From: Alphaproteobacteria bacterium | GTDB lineage: Bacteria; Pseudomonadota; Alphaproteobacteria; Micavibrionales; Micavibrionaceae | DNA: 48,925 nucleotides | Assembly (NCBI GenBank): GCA_020443075.1 | Contig: JAGRIU010000042.1 | Location: 1-48,925 of the forward strand | Direction: 5' to 3' | Part shown: piece by piece, positions 1 to 8,136 of the stretch | Numbering within the stretch: position 1 is the first letter of the stretch | Layout: each line of letters starts with the position of its first letter | Position numbers and translations under genes: made by a program | Notes under the pieces: model-generated | What the model was told of the DNA's origin: nothing | The model's database searches: none | Seen by the model: the letters and a program-made list of their open reading frames with translations, nothing else

Positions 1-408
1 CTCAAACAGCATCATCCCGAATCCCACCATGATATAAGCCGCCACCATCTCGGGTGGAAACAACGCAAAGGCGATCGGTATCCCGAAATACCCCCAGTTA
101 TTCGTCCCCGAGCTAAGTGCCAGCAAATACGCCGTCCTCTCCTCCAGATAAAACTTCGAAACCCTGACCACGACCGCCGCCACAACCAGCGCCAGCCCAT
201 ACGTCAACAAAGGCGCCATAACAGCCGCCGCCGTGAAATCCAGCTTCGAAATCGAAATCATAAAAACGATCGGCGAAATCACAAAAATAGCCAGCGTCGT
301 AATCGACTTCACGTCAATCTGCGCAAACCGCCCGGCGATATAACCGATCAAACTGATCAGATACAGCGGAAAAATCTCGGTCAGAATATCGGAAAACCAG
401 CTCATCAT
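1..408 (-). CDS. AEC-family (auxin efflux carrier-like) membrane transporter, N-terminal part
   Basis: This open frame runs off the left edge of the window; only the first 136 codons are present of a family that usually has about 300 residues. Translating the reverse complement gives MMSWFSDILTEIFPLYLIS and then a run of hydrophobic helices. The stretch SSGTNNWGYFGIPIAFAL matches the conserved asparagine/glycine/proline segment at the middle of the first transporter half in the AEC (Mem_trans) family. Such proteins are inner-membrane secondary carriers, some exporting small organic acids or malonate; no substrate can be assigned here. Either of the two adjacent ATG codons at 408 and 405 could be the start. 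It is divergent from the next gene, whose ATG (if the earliest one is used) lies only a few bases away. Confidence 0.8.
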   Translation of the reverse strand, partial: MMSWFSDILTEIFPLYLISLIGYIAGRFAQIDVKSITTLAIFVISPIVFMISISKLDFTAAAVMAPLLTYGLALVVAAVVVRVSKFYLEERTAYLLALSSGTNNWGYFGIPIAFALFPPEMVAAYIMVGFGMMLFE

Positions 409-438
409 ACCCTCATGCTACGACAAAACAGGATAAAC

Positions 439-455
439 CCTGCGCCTAGCGCAGG
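439..455. other. short GC-rich inverted repeat
   Basis: CCTGCGC and GCGCAGG form a 7-bp stem with a 3-base loop, followed by AAAAA. It lies between the divergent transporter and substrate-binding genes, upstream of the preferred start at 499. It could be an operator or a small mRNA hairpin; nothing shows which. Confidence 0.3.
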
Positions 456-498
456 AAAAATGTTTATACACCACGTAAACTACCATACACTTCGTATC

Positions 499-1428
499 AT
501 GGCATACCACCTCACAAAACGGCGCAAGAAAAAATTTAAACTGGCCCATACCAAAAATATTGCACTCATCCTGATGATTGCCGATCAAAAGGGATTTTTC
601 TACGACCACGGTTTGGATATCGAATACATAGAAGTCCCCCATGCTTTAAAAGGCATGGAACTCCTGCTCGAAGAAAAAGTCGACGCTTCGGTTCTGGTAG
701 AAATTAATTTCGCATACCTAGGTTATTACAGCCCCAAAAAACCAGTCAAAGCCTTTGCATCTCTGGAAAAAAGAACAGCCGACGATTTACTGGTTCACGG
801 AAAAAACGTGCAACCCGAAGACATTAGAGGAAAAACCATAGGCTTCACACCCCGCACGACCTCTCATAGCTTCATCACAAAATTTTTGGAACATCACGAC
901 ATCCCCAAACGTGATGTCACTTTAAAACCTTACAACCCTCTGGCCATTCCCAATGCTTTCATAAGAGGTGAAATTGACGCTGCCAGCCTCTGGCAACCCA
1001 ACACCTATAACACCATTATAGCCATGAAAGAACTCGGCCGGCCCTATACCCATTTCAAAAACACCGGCTTTCACACCTCGGAAGTCATCCTCGGAACCCA
1101 CAAATCAACCCTTGTAAAAAACAGCGATCAAATCAAACGCCTGCTCAAAACTCTAAAAGAAGCTGAAGATTTTCTCGTAAACAACCCGGAAACAGCTCAC
1201 AAAATAATCGCCGAAAAAATGAAAATATCCGGTCCGGAAATCCAAAATATCTTCGAACAAATCCAGCCAAGACTGGCACCAATCAGCCCGTCATACCTTG
1301 AAAACATAGAAATGCTCAGCCTCTGGATTCGTGAAAACGACACCGAGTTCACAGATAAAAATGCGCCCAACTATCTGGATTACATAGACAATTCTTATTA
1401 CCTTGACGCATTTACGAAAAAACGGTAG
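499..1428 (+). CDS. Substrate-binding-protein-like (NMT1/SsuA type), no signal peptide
   Basis: The 309-residue product has the fold signature of type 2 periplasmic binding proteins of the NMT1/TauA/SsuA group. Strand-helix segment IADQKGFFYDHGLDIEYI opens the fold; DIRGKTIGFTPRTTSHSF follows mid-protein, and FIRGEIDAASLWQPN is the late aspartate/tryptophan motif. These proteins normally deliver aromatic precursors, sulfonates or nitrate analogues to an ABC importer. Here no signal peptide or lipobox is visible: the preferred start (MAYHLTKRRKKKFKLAHTKN) is strongly basic and leads straight into the first strand. A longer frame from the ATG at 415 adds 28 residues without creating a leader. 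No ABC permease or ATPase gene is adjacent. It could be a cytoplasmic sensor or enzyme, or may have a mis-set start. Family assignment is firm, function open. Confidence 0.75.
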   Translation: MAYHLTKRRKKKFKLAHTKNIALILMIADQKGFFYDHGLDIEYIEVPHALKGMELLLEEKVDASVLVEINFAYLGYYSPKKPVKAFASLEKRTADDLLVHGKNVQPEDIRGKTIGFTPRTTSHSFITKFLEHHDIPKRDVTLKPYNPLAIPNAFIRGEIDAASLWQPNTYNTIIAMKELGRPYTHFKNTGFHTSEVILGTHKSTLVKNSDQIKRLLKTLKEAEDFLVNNPETAHKIIAEKMKISGPEIQNIFEQIQPRLAPISPSYLENIEMLSLWIRENDTEFTDKNAPNYLDYIDNSYYLDAFTKKR

Positions 1429-1542
1429 CCTGCTCGCAATCGAATAATAATGACGCACGGACATAGAGAGAAACACTCGATTGTCTGAAAGATAAGATTG
1501 CAAAACACACGGGTTAATCCCGAACGAGAAAAATAATGAACA

Positions 1543-1824
1543 ATGCTTGGACCAATCAATCGCTTCTTGTTGAAGTACCCCGGCCTCGGCGGCCTTCCTT
1601 TTTATGTTTTCCTTTTAGGTGCCATAGGCGCGGCTGGTACAACCCTTGGAGGCGCCGGATTATTTTACACCAACATATTTAACACCGCAGTCAACAATGT
1701 CCTCCCCGGCCTGGGTATCCTCGGCGAGGAAATTGCACTACCCGTCGTAAAAGGTATTTTTAATCTGGTCAGCGGTGTCGATATTTTGCCCGAAGCAAAC
1801 ATATTACCCAGCCCGGACCTGTAA
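1543..1824 (+). CDS. Small hydrophobic protein of unknown function
   Basis: A 93-residue product that I do not recognise. After a short basic N-terminus (MLGPINRFLLKYPGLGG) comes a glycine/alanine-rich hydrophobic helix at about residues 18-42 (FYVFLLGAIGAAGTT and onward). A second moderately hydrophobic, glycine-rich region with NTAVNNVLPGLGILGEE follows, and the tail is proline-rich. Codon use looks like the neighbouring genes, which argues for a real gene. The ATG is weakly supported, with GAGAA about 12 bases upstream; another ATG 7 bases earlier is in a different frame that soon stops. A small inner-membrane or pilin-like protein is possible, but there is no processing site to support the latter. 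It ends just before a long hairpin facing ftsK. Confidence 0.55.
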   Translation: MLGPINRFLLKYPGLGGLPFYVFLLGAIGAAGTTLGGAGLFYTNIFNTAVNNVLPGLGILGEEIALPVVKGIFNLVSGVDILPEANILPSPDL

Positions 1825-1828
1825 AATA

Positions 1829-1870
1829 TAAGATTTGCCAGCACTCAAAATTGAGTGCTGGCAAATCTTA
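1829..1870. terminator. Perfect 20-bp inverted repeat, likely bidirectional terminator
   Basis: Twenty complementary base pairs flank a two-base centre (core GCCAGCACTC / GAGTGCTGGC with AAGATTT/AAATCTT ends). It sits between convergent genes and includes the ftsK stop codon in one arm. The U-tracts are short, so termination is inferred mainly from position and stem strength. Confidence 0.65.
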
Positions 1871-4411
1871 AACGTCGCTAAAATCACGCACAAGAATCTC
1901 GCGCTTCCCCGTCGCATTCGCCGGAGAAATAATCCCCTGACGCTCCATCTCTTCGATAATCCGGGCCGCGCGGTTATACCCGATCTGCAGATAACGCTGG
2001 ATAAAACTAGTCGAGGCTTTCCCCTCACGCGCCACCAAAGCTACCGCTTGGTCATAAAGCTCATCGACCTTATCATCGCCGCCGCTGCCACCAAACATCG
2101 CCGCCATCACGTCACTATCGCCGAAATCGCTATCACGCGTAATCTCATCAATATAGGCCGGCTCGGCTTTGGACTTCAGATCCTTTACAACTTTCTCGAC
2201 ATCCCCGTCCGACACAAACGGCCCATGCACACGTGTCACGCGCCCGCCCGGCGCCATGTAAAGCATATCCCCCATCCCCAGAAGTTGCTCCGCGCCACCC
2301 TCACCGAGAATCGTCCGGCTATCGACTTTTGAGGTCACTTGGAAGGAAATCCGCGTCGGGAAGTTCGCCTTGATCACCCCGGTAATCACGTCCACGGATG
2401 GACGCTGCGTCGCCATAATCAAATGAATCCCGGCCGCCCGCGCCATCTGCGCCAAACGCTGAATCGCGCTTTCCACATCTTTACCGGCCACCAGCATCAA
2501 ATCGGCAAACTCATCGACAATCACAACAATATAGGGAAGCTCGACCAGATTCATCGGCTGGTCCTCATACACTGCCGCGCCGTTTTCATCAAACCCGGTC
2601 TGCACCTTCTTCATGAGCGTTTCGCCCTTGGCCAGCGCCTCACGAATACGCTCGTTATACCCTTCGATATTGCGCACACCAAGCTTGGACATCGCGCGGT
2701 AGCGCTCCTCCATCTCGTTCACCGTCCATTTCAAAGACACAACCGCCTTGCCCGGCTCGGTTACCACTGGCGAAAGCAAATGCGGAATCCCGTCATAAAC
2801 CGACAGCTCCAGCATTTTAGGGTCAATCATAATAAAGCGGCATTTTTCAGGACTTAGCCTGTACAACAACGACAGAATCATCGTATTCACCGCCACCGAT
2901 TTCCCCGACCCCGTCGTCCCGGCCACCAGCAAGTGCGGCATCTTTGCCAAATCAGCTAAAATTGGCTGACCACCAATGTCTTTCCCAAGCAAAAGCGGCA
3001 GTTTAGCAGATGTTTTCTCAAAAAGCAGAGAAGCCAAAAGCTCCTGCATATAGACAATTTGCCGCGTCTTGTTCGGCAGTTCGATCCCGATCACATTGCG
3101 CCCCGGCACCACCGCCACGCGCACCGATACGGCCGACATGGAGCGCGCAATATCATCGGCCAGCCCGATCACCTTCGCCGACTTCGTTCCCGGCGCAGGC
3201 TCCAATTCGTACAACGTCACCACAGGGCCCGGATGAATGGAAGTAATCTCGCCCTCGACGCTGAAATCCGCCAGCACATTTTGCAAAAGCTCGGCATTAC
3301 GGCGCAACGCCGCTTCATTAAGCTGCGGTCCCTCCGCTTCGTTTGGCGGAGCCTCCAGCAGCGCCAAAGACGGTAATTCCCAATCCTCACCATCCAGAGA
3401 AAAATGTGGCTGCGCAGCCCCGACAGGCTTGTGCGCGGCCTGCGGCGTCACGACAGGTATTCTAGCCGCTGCCAATGACTGACCCACCGCAGAGGCCGTA
3501 GAAACAGCCGCCGCACTCTCGGCATCAACAACAGGCGCCACCTTCGAAGGACGAACGGCAACCACAGGCTCTTCCTGCTCATCCTCATAACCGCCTTCAT
3601 CAGAACGATGAAACTGCGGCATATTAAAGCTGAATTTCGGAAACGCTTTCAGCGCCACGGACAAATCGGGCCTGTAATCCGGATCATTATGATGCGCGAC
3701 CCAGTTTTTAAACGCCAAGCCTAAACCGAAAGCATATAAGGCCAGACCTTTTACAACAGACCAAACGGTATGCAAAACATAAGCAAGCTCATACAGATTC
3801 ACCGCCGCAGCATAAAGCCCGAACCCCAGCGCCAGCGCCCCGGCCAGTAAAGCCACACCGACCGGCCCCAACCACTCACCGATAAAAGAAAACGCGCTAA
3901 GCTTGCTGAAAATAAGCGTCCCCGTGCTGCTCCCCAGATACGGATGCGTAAACCATCCTGCCGAGGGAATCTGCGCACAGGCAATCGACAAGAACACAGC
4001 CGCCGCCGCACTGGCCAGCAACCTGAGCCATAAAGGCCGCAAAGATTGCCGGTTAAAACTGCGCACACCCCAAACAACAAACATGAGACCGAAAACAAGA
4101 CTCCCCAACCCCAAAGTCTGCAATAACAAATCCGCATACCAGGCCCCTTGCACCCCCATCCAGTTGGAAACGGACGCCGACGCCGCCACCGAGGCCGTAT
4201 TCCACGACGGATCGCCGTGATCGTAACTGATCAGCGCCGCAAGCAAAAACGCCCCCGCCAACACCAAAGCCAATGAAAGAACATCCACCAGACGCCGCGC
4301 CGCAAAAGCCTGCAAGCTTTCCGGCAAAACCTTGGAAAGCAGCGTGTTTGATTTCTTGGAAGACTTTGAAGAACGCTTCGTAGAGCGACGAATAGAACGG
4401 GTACGGGCCAT
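1868..4411 (-). CDS. ftsK: DNA translocase FtsK
   Basis: The 847-residue protein pumps chromosomal DNA through the division septum and activates XerCD dimer resolution. A basic N-terminus ([20 protein letters not shown]) precedes four membrane helices at roughly 40-63, 89-115, 127-148 and 178-212. An alanine/proline-rich linker follows, then the alpha/beta motor domains. Walker A is GTTGSGKS at 498-505 and Walker B is VIVDEFADL with D633-E634. The C-terminal winged-helix gamma domain ([20 protein letters not shown]) reads the KOPS orienting sequences. The length fits short-linker alphaproteobacterial FtsK. In many alphaproteobacteria lolA follows ftsK, but here a terminator and an oppositely oriented small gene follow. 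The downstream end overlaps the hairpin at 1829-1870. Confidence 0.97.
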   Translation of the reverse strand: MARTRSIRRSTKRSSKSSKKSNTLLSKVLPESLQAFAARRLVDVLSLALVLAGAFLLAALISYDHGDPSWNTASVAASASVSNWMGVQGAWYADLLLQTLGLGSLVFGLMFVVWGVRSFNRQSLRPLWLRLLASAAAAVFLSIACAQIPSAGWFTHPYLGSSTGTLIFSKLSAFSFIGEWLGPVGVALLAGALALGFGLYAAAVNLYELAYVLHTVWSVVKGLALYAFGLGLAFKNWVAHHNDPDYRPDLSVALKAFPKFSFNMPQFHRSDEGGYEDEQEEPVVAVRPSKVAPVVDAESAAAVSTASAVGQSLAAARIPVVTPQAAHKPVGAAQPHFSLDGEDWELPSLALLEAPPNEAEGPQLNEAALRRNAELLQNVLADFSVEGEITSIHPGPVVTLYELEPAPGTKSAKVIGLADDIARSMSAVSVRVAVVPGRNVIGIELPNKTRQIVYMQELLASLLFEKTSAKLPLLLGKDIGGQPILADLAKMPHLLVAGTTGSGKSVAVNTMILSLLYRLSPEKCRFIMIDPKMLELSVYDGIPHLLSPVVTEPGKAVVSLKWTVNEMEERYRAMSKLGVRNIEGYNERIREALAKGETLMKKVQTGFDENGAAVYEDQPMNLVELPYIVVIVDEFADLMLVAGKDVESAIQRLAQMARAAGIHLIMATQRPSVDVITGVIKANFPTRISFQVTSKVDSRTILGEGGAEQLLGMGDMLYMAPGGRVTRVHGPFVSDGDVEKVVKDLKSKAEPAYIDEITRDSDFGDSDVMAAMFGGSGGDDKVDELYDQAVALVAREGKASTSFIQRYLQIGYNRAARIIEEMERQGIISPANATGKREILVRDFSDV

Positions 4412-4516
4412 AAAACTTACAAAAACTTAAGAGGTTAAGCCGCGAGAGAAGTTCGCGAATCATGAAATTAACACCTTAAGAATAAGAAATTTTATGCCAA
4501 AGCACAAGTAAAGCGC

Positions 4517-4855
4517 CTAATCCAAAATACCCATCGGATTTTGCATCACAAGCTCGCCGAGCTGCTTATAGACATTGGCATTTTCCAGCATCTGCTCTTT
4601 GATCGGCTCATTCTGCTCGGCCAGCGTAATAAAGAAATCCGCCGCATCCACCAACAAACGCCCGGCCAATTCTGAATGTGCACTACCGTTCAAAACACCC
4701 TGCGGATCGCTTTGCATCAAATTGGCAACCTGTTCGAAAACAGTCGCATTTTCTTCCATCTGATCCTTAAGCTCGGCGTTCTGCGCCCCTAAAGAACGAA
4801 AAAACCCCGCCGCATCGACAAGCAATTTCACGGATAATTCAGCATGGGTCGGCAT
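4517..4855 (-). CDS. Small protein made of two tandem copies of one ~50-residue repeat
   Basis: I do not recognise this 112-residue product by function. It consists almost entirely of an internal duplication. Copy 1 (about residues 4-54) contains LLVDAAGFFRSLGAQN, then MEENATVFEQVANLM and DPQGVL. Copy 2 (about 60-112) contains LLVDAADFFITLAEQN, MLENANVYKQLGELV and NPMGIL. Each copy looks like two amphipathic helices joined by a Q-N turn, with no signal peptide, membrane helix or cysteine, so a soluble helical protein is expected. The start is taken at the ATG at 4855, preceded by AAGGAGC with 7-8 bases spacing; a TTG two codons earlier sits too close to that site. It lies downstream of the prephenate dehydratase gene on the same strand, 77 bases away, and upstream of ftsK. 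Confidence 0.75.
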   Translation of the reverse strand: MPTHAELSVKLLVDAAGFFRSLGAQNAELKDQMEENATVFEQVANLMQSDPQGVLNGSAHSELAGRLLVDAADFFITLAEQNEPIKEQMLENANVYKQLGELVMQNPMGILD

Positions 4856-4932
4856 AATCAAAGCTCCTTAATTTTTAACAAGCCTAACACACCGACCATT
4901 GATCACAAGGTTTTATTGAAATTTAGAAATTT

Positions 4933-5781
4933 CTATCTAACCTTTTGCCGGAACGATGCAGCATTATAAGCCCCTAGAAACTTCACATCCGCAGCATAAA
5001 AACCAAGCTCTTCCAGCGCGAGCTTGAAAGACTCACTCTCCGGATGCCCGTCCACATCACAATAGAATTTGGCCGTCTGAAAATTCGGCTCCACATAGGA
5101 TTCCAGCCTCGAAAGCCCCAGACCGTTTGTCGCAAAACCGCCCAAAGACTTATATAGAGCAGCAGGAATGTTACGCACCTCGAAAATCAAGCTGGTAATC
5201 ACATTATCCTGCTCTTCGGGAATTTCCGGCTCTAGGCTCAAAATCAGAAACCGAGTCGTATTATGCTCGGCATCCTGCACATGCTCTTTCAGAATTTCCA
5301 GCCCGTAAATCTCCGCAGCTAAAATCGAAGCAATCGCCGCGTGTTCTGGATCATTCATCCGGGCGATCTCTTCCGCTGCTCCGGCCGTATCGGCATGCAC
5401 ATGCGCCTGCAAGCCAAGCTCTTTAATCATATTCCGGCATTGCGGCAACGCATGCACATGACTATGCACATGCTTAAGATCATTAATATTCCCGCCTTTA
5501 ACACCCAAAAGCGCATGATCGACCGGCTGGAAATGCTCACCAATAATGAACAAATGACTATCAGGCATCAAATGGTGCACATCCGCCACCCGCCCGGCAA
5601 TCGTATTATCCACCGGAATCATCGCCAGATCGACGCGGCCATCCTGCACCGCTGCAAAAGCGTCTTCAAAGGAAAAACAGGGCAAAGTCTCGACCCCCGG
5701 AAACACGGACCGGCACGCCATATCCGAAAACGCACCATGCGCACCTTGAAAGGCAATTTTTTTAACATTATTGATCTTCAT
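4933..5781 (-). CDS. pheA: Prephenate dehydratase (monofunctional)
   Basis: Converts prephenate to phenylpyruvate with loss of water and CO2, the committed step to phenylalanine, in the cytoplasm. The 282-residue product starts with KKIAFQGAHGAFSDMACR. It carries the catalytic EHNTTRFLIL segment (TTRF motif, about residue 175) and a C-terminal ACT domain with RNIPAALYKSLGGFATNG and GLSRLESYVEPN, which binds phenylalanine for feedback inhibition in this family. There is no chorismate mutase domain, as is usual in alphaproteobacteria. The ATG at 5781 is preceded by AGGA nine bases away; a TTG one codon upstream is the alternative. It is divergent from the cytochrome c gene, and the small duplicated-repeat gene follows it on the same strand. 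Confidence 0.95.
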   Translation of the reverse strand: MKINNVKKIAFQGAHGAFSDMACRSVFPGVETLPCFSFEDAFAAVQDGRVDLAMIPVDNTIAGRVADVHHLMPDSHLFIIGEHFQPVDHALLGVKGGNINDLKHVHSHVHALPQCRNMIKELGLQAHVHADTAGAAEEIARMNDPEHAAIASILAAEIYGLEILKEHVQDAEHNTTRFLILSLEPEIPEEQDNVITSLIFEVRNIPAALYKSLGGFATNGLGLSRLESYVEPNFQTAKFYCDVDGHPESESFKLALEELGFYAADVKFLGAYNAASFRQKVR

Positions 5782-5853
5782 CAATTTTTCCTGCTTTTGT
5801 AATATTTAGAGTTGAAGGACTATACGCATACTGTATATGTGTTGTCGACAGCC

Positions 5854-5882
5854 TTGAAAAAGGGTTCAAATTATCTTAATAT
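5854..5882 (+). promoter_or_regulatory. Sigma-70-type promoter for the cytochrome c gene
   Basis: TTGAAA (5854-5859), a 17-base spacer and TAATAT (5877-5882) make a near-consensus promoter. It ends about 43 bases before the cytochrome start, in an AT-rich divergent intergenic region shared with pheA. Confidence 0.55.
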
Positions 5883-5925
5883 AAGAAAAATATAATATTA
5901 ACCAGCATTCAGAACGGAAAAATCA

Positions 5926-6528
5926 ATGAACAGTTTTCAATTCAACAAAATTTTTGCTGCGGTCCTCGTCGCTGGAATCACCGCGATGCTGAGCGGTTTC
6001 ATCTCGGGCAAACTGGTCCATGCCGAAAATCTGGAACAAGACGCCGTGCCGATCGTCGTCGCCGAAGCTGCGACCTCCGGCGCAGGTGAAGCCAAAGCCG
6101 CCGGACCCGAAGCCATCACAGGTCTTTTGGCCACAGCCGATGTCACCAAAGGCGAAAAGCTCTCCAAGGCCTGTGCGGCCTGCCACTCTTTTGACAAAGG
6201 CGGCCCGGATAAGGTCGGCCCGAACCTCTGGGGCGTTGTCGGCGGACCCAAAGCCCACAAAGCCGATTTCGCGTACTCCAGTGGTATGGCTAAAAAAGGC
6301 GGAAACTGGGATTATGCTTCCCTGAACGAATTCCTTTGGAAGCCGAAAAACTACGTTAAGGGCACAAAAATGAGCTACGCAGGTTTAAAGAAAACGCAAG
6401 ACCGCGCCGACATTATTGCTTGGTTGCGTACGCTTTCAGACTCTCCGGTAGCCCTGCCAAGCGCCGCAGAAGTAGAAGCGGCAGCGCCGGTTGAGGAAGA
6501 AGCGCCAACCGAAACACTGGCCGAATAA
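5926..6528 (+). CDS. Membrane-anchored class I cytochrome c
   Basis: A 200-residue c-type cytochrome that should carry electrons on the periplasmic face of the inner membrane, probably between the bc1 complex and an oxidase. An uncleaved N-terminal anchor is seen at residues 8-31 (NKIFAAVLVAGITAMLSGF). A low-complexity Ala/Pro/Glu spacer leads to the haem site CAACH (C83, C86, H87), with M149 in KGTKMSYAGLKK as the likely distal ligand. This layout resembles CycM/cytochrome c552 of alphaproteobacteria. The C-terminal 25 residues are unusually acidic and alanine/proline-rich (VEEEAPTETLAE). The gene is monocistronic, with its own promoter at 5854-5882 and terminator at 6547-6582. Confidence 0.93.
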   Translation: MNSFQFNKIFAAVLVAGITAMLSGFISGKLVHAENLEQDAVPIVVAEAATSGAGEAKAAGPEAITGLLATADVTKGEKLSKACAACHSFDKGGPDKVGPNLWGVVGGPKAHKADFAYSSGMAKKGGNWDYASLNEFLWKPKNYVKGTKMSYAGLKKTQDRADIIAWLRTLSDSPVALPSAAEVEAAAPVEEEAPTETLAE

Positions 6529-6546
6529 TAATAAAGCTTTCCCCCC

Positions 6547-6582
6547 AAAAAAGCCTGATCTTTTGCGGATCAGGCTTTTTTT
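6547..6582. terminator. Rho-independent terminator, works in both directions
   Basis: AAAAAAGCCTGATC and GATCAGGCTTTTTT form a strong stem around the 7-base loop TTTTGCG, with a run of T on the plus strand and of A on the other side. It ends the cytochrome c transcript, and its right arm contains the holC stop codon. Confidence 0.9.
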
Positions 6583-7019
6583 ATCCATCCCCCGCGCGGA
6601 TCTTGCTGCCAATACGTCACAGCATGCCCGGCCGCCTGATAATCTTTCCAACGCACCCGCGCGGCCTGCACAGCCTGTTCATCACGTCCGTCCAACATTT
6701 CACACACAAGGGCATACTCGCTCACATCATCCAGCGTCACATCGCCGGTCAAAATCAACACATCCGCGCCGTTCAAATTCTCCTCTCCCACTCCCAGCCA
6801 GACAGGCTGCATCGCCGCGCGCCCGTCTTTGGCCGTCCCATGCGGCAAAAAACCTTCTGTATTGCCGGTCCACAAAGACGATGATAAAGCCTCCGCGGCA
6901 GCCTCATCAGACGTTTTAACAAACAGCCTGTGTCCTTTCTCCAAAGCCTTACCGACAAGCGACGGCAAAACCTGCTCAAGGCTCTGGCGCTCTAAATGAT
7001 AAAAACGGATTTCACTCAT
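6570..7019 (-). CDS. holC: DNA polymerase III subunit chi
   Basis: Chi links the clamp loader to single-stranded-DNA-binding protein. The 149-residue product has the family pattern: EIRFYHLERQSLEQVLPSL, then GHRLFVKTSDEAAAEALSS with a following LWT, FLPHG, an ADVLILTG strand, and a C-terminal RVRWKDYQAAGHAVTYW segment. Length matches bacterial chi. The ATG at 7019 overlaps the stop of the upstream aminomutase gene by eight bases, so translation is probably coupled; a GAGGATGAAG stretch precedes it. Its stop codon TGA lies inside the terminator hairpin. It follows a leucyl aminopeptidase gene, and pepA-holC adjacency is common in proteobacteria, which supports the call. Confidence 0.9.
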   Translation of the reverse strand: MSEIRFYHLERQSLEQVLPSLVGKALEKGHRLFVKTSDEAAAEALSSSLWTGNTEGFLPHGTAKDGRAAMQPVWLGVGEENLNGADVLILTGDVTLDDVSEYALVCEMLDGRDEQAVQAARVRWKDYQAAGHAVTYWQQDPRGGWIKKA

Positions 7020-8115
7020 ACTCTTCATCCTCATTCACCACAGGCGGATAAACATGCCGCCGACCTTGATAATCCTCAACACTGTAACGCCCCGCCCCCT
7101 CTAAAGCCTCAAGATAGCACGGCGTTAGAGGCACTTTACCGAAACCACCTGGGATATCGAGCATATACTGCGGCAGCCCCAGCCCGCTTAACCGCCCTTG
7201 CAGGGCGCGCATAAGAGTCTGTCCCTCTTCGATAGATACGCGGAAATGCGATGTCCCAGGCGCCAGATCGGGATGATGCAGATAATAAGGCTTCACATGC
7301 AAACCCAGCAGCGCGCGGTAAAGATCTTCCAAAGCCTGCGCATCATCATTCACCCCGCGCAAAAGAACCGACTGCGAAAGCAAATGCACGCCCGCCTTGT
7401 ACAACCGTAAAAACGCCTGCCGTACGTCCGGCGTCAGTTCCTGTACGTGATTAACATGCAAAGCCATATAAAGCGGCTTTTCCAGCTCCTGAAACACCTC
7501 TAAAAGCGCATCATTCACCCGCAAAGGATCAACCAAAGGCACGCGCGTATGAATGCGGATAATACGTACATGCTCAATCGCCGCAATCTCCCGCAGCATC
7601 TCTTCCAAACGCCGAGGAGAAAGCACCAGCGGATCGCCGCCGGTTAAAATCACTTCGAAAATTTGCGGATTTTGCCGGATATAATCCATCGCTGCCGCAT
7701 AAGCTTCTTCGCTGAGAAAAGCCGGCTCCCCAGCACGCGGCCCGACCATCTCGCGCCGGAAACAATACCGGCAATACACGGCACACACGGATACCGGTTT
7801 AAACAAAACCCGGTCCGGATAACGATGCACGACCCCCTCTACAGGGCTATAAGCCTCATCACCGATCGGATCGGCCAGTTCTTCGGGCAAGATGCGCATT
7901 TCCTCGGCTTGCGGGATATATTGCCGCGCTACCGGATCATCTATGCCGCCACCTGAACCCTTACCGATCGCCTCCTTGACCGTACGTGTCACACGGTAAG
8001 CATAGCGCTTCAAAAGCCCCGGATGTGCGCTCCCGCCTTGCGAGAGAATATAGCCTTCGGAACTATCGGAAAGATCGCCTTTCTCACTAAGCACTTTGGA
8101 TAACACAAACGGCAA
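7012..8115 (-). CDS. Lysine-2,3-aminomutase-family radical SAM enzyme (KamA/EpmB type)
   Basis: Family members use a [4Fe-4S]-SAM cluster and PLP to move the alpha-amino group of lysine to the beta position. They act either on free lysine or, in EpmB, to supply beta-lysine for elongation factor P. The radical SAM triad is C111, C115, C118 in CAVYCRYCF. The glycine-rich VILTGGDPLVLS, the arginine-rich IRIHTRVPLVDP and the PLP-lysine motif DIPGGFGK (about residue 330) are all present. The 367 residues fit the family. No ATG lies near the N-terminus; TTG at 8115, with GAGG five bases upstream, is taken as the start. It lies 21 bases downstream of pepA and overlaps holC, so all three are likely one operon. 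No efp or epmA is in the window to tell KamA from EpmB. Confidence 0.88.
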   Translation of the reverse strand: MPFVLSKVLSEKGDLSDSSEGYILSQGGSAHPGLLKRYAYRVTRTVKEAIGKGSGGGIDDPVARQYIPQAEEMRILPEELADPIGDEAYSPVEGVVHRYPDRVLFKPVSVCAVYCRYCFRREMVGPRAGEPAFLSEEAYAAAMDYIRQNPQIFEVILTGGDPLVLSPRRLEEMLREIAAIEHVRIIRIHTRVPLVDPLRVNDALLEVFQELEKPLYMALHVNHVQELTPDVRQAFLRLYKAGVHLLSQSVLLRGVNDDAQALEDLYRALLGLHVKPYYLHHPDLAPGTSHFRVSIEEGQTLMRALQGRLSGLGLPQYMLDIPGGFGKVPLTPCYLEALEGAGRYSVEDYQGRRHVYPPVVNEDEEYE

Positions 8116-8136
8116 AACGGCCTCGAAACCAACTCT

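Noticed and set aside
486..510. Sequence resembling a loxP arm (ACTTCGTAT followed by CATGGCATACC)
   Set aside because: Lacks the second 13-bp arm and spacer of a true site; similarity is short and by chance.
1835..2857. Plus-strand open frames of 165 and 172 codons
   Set aside because: They are antisense to the conserved motor domain of FtsK and have arginine/histidine-rich products without family motifs.
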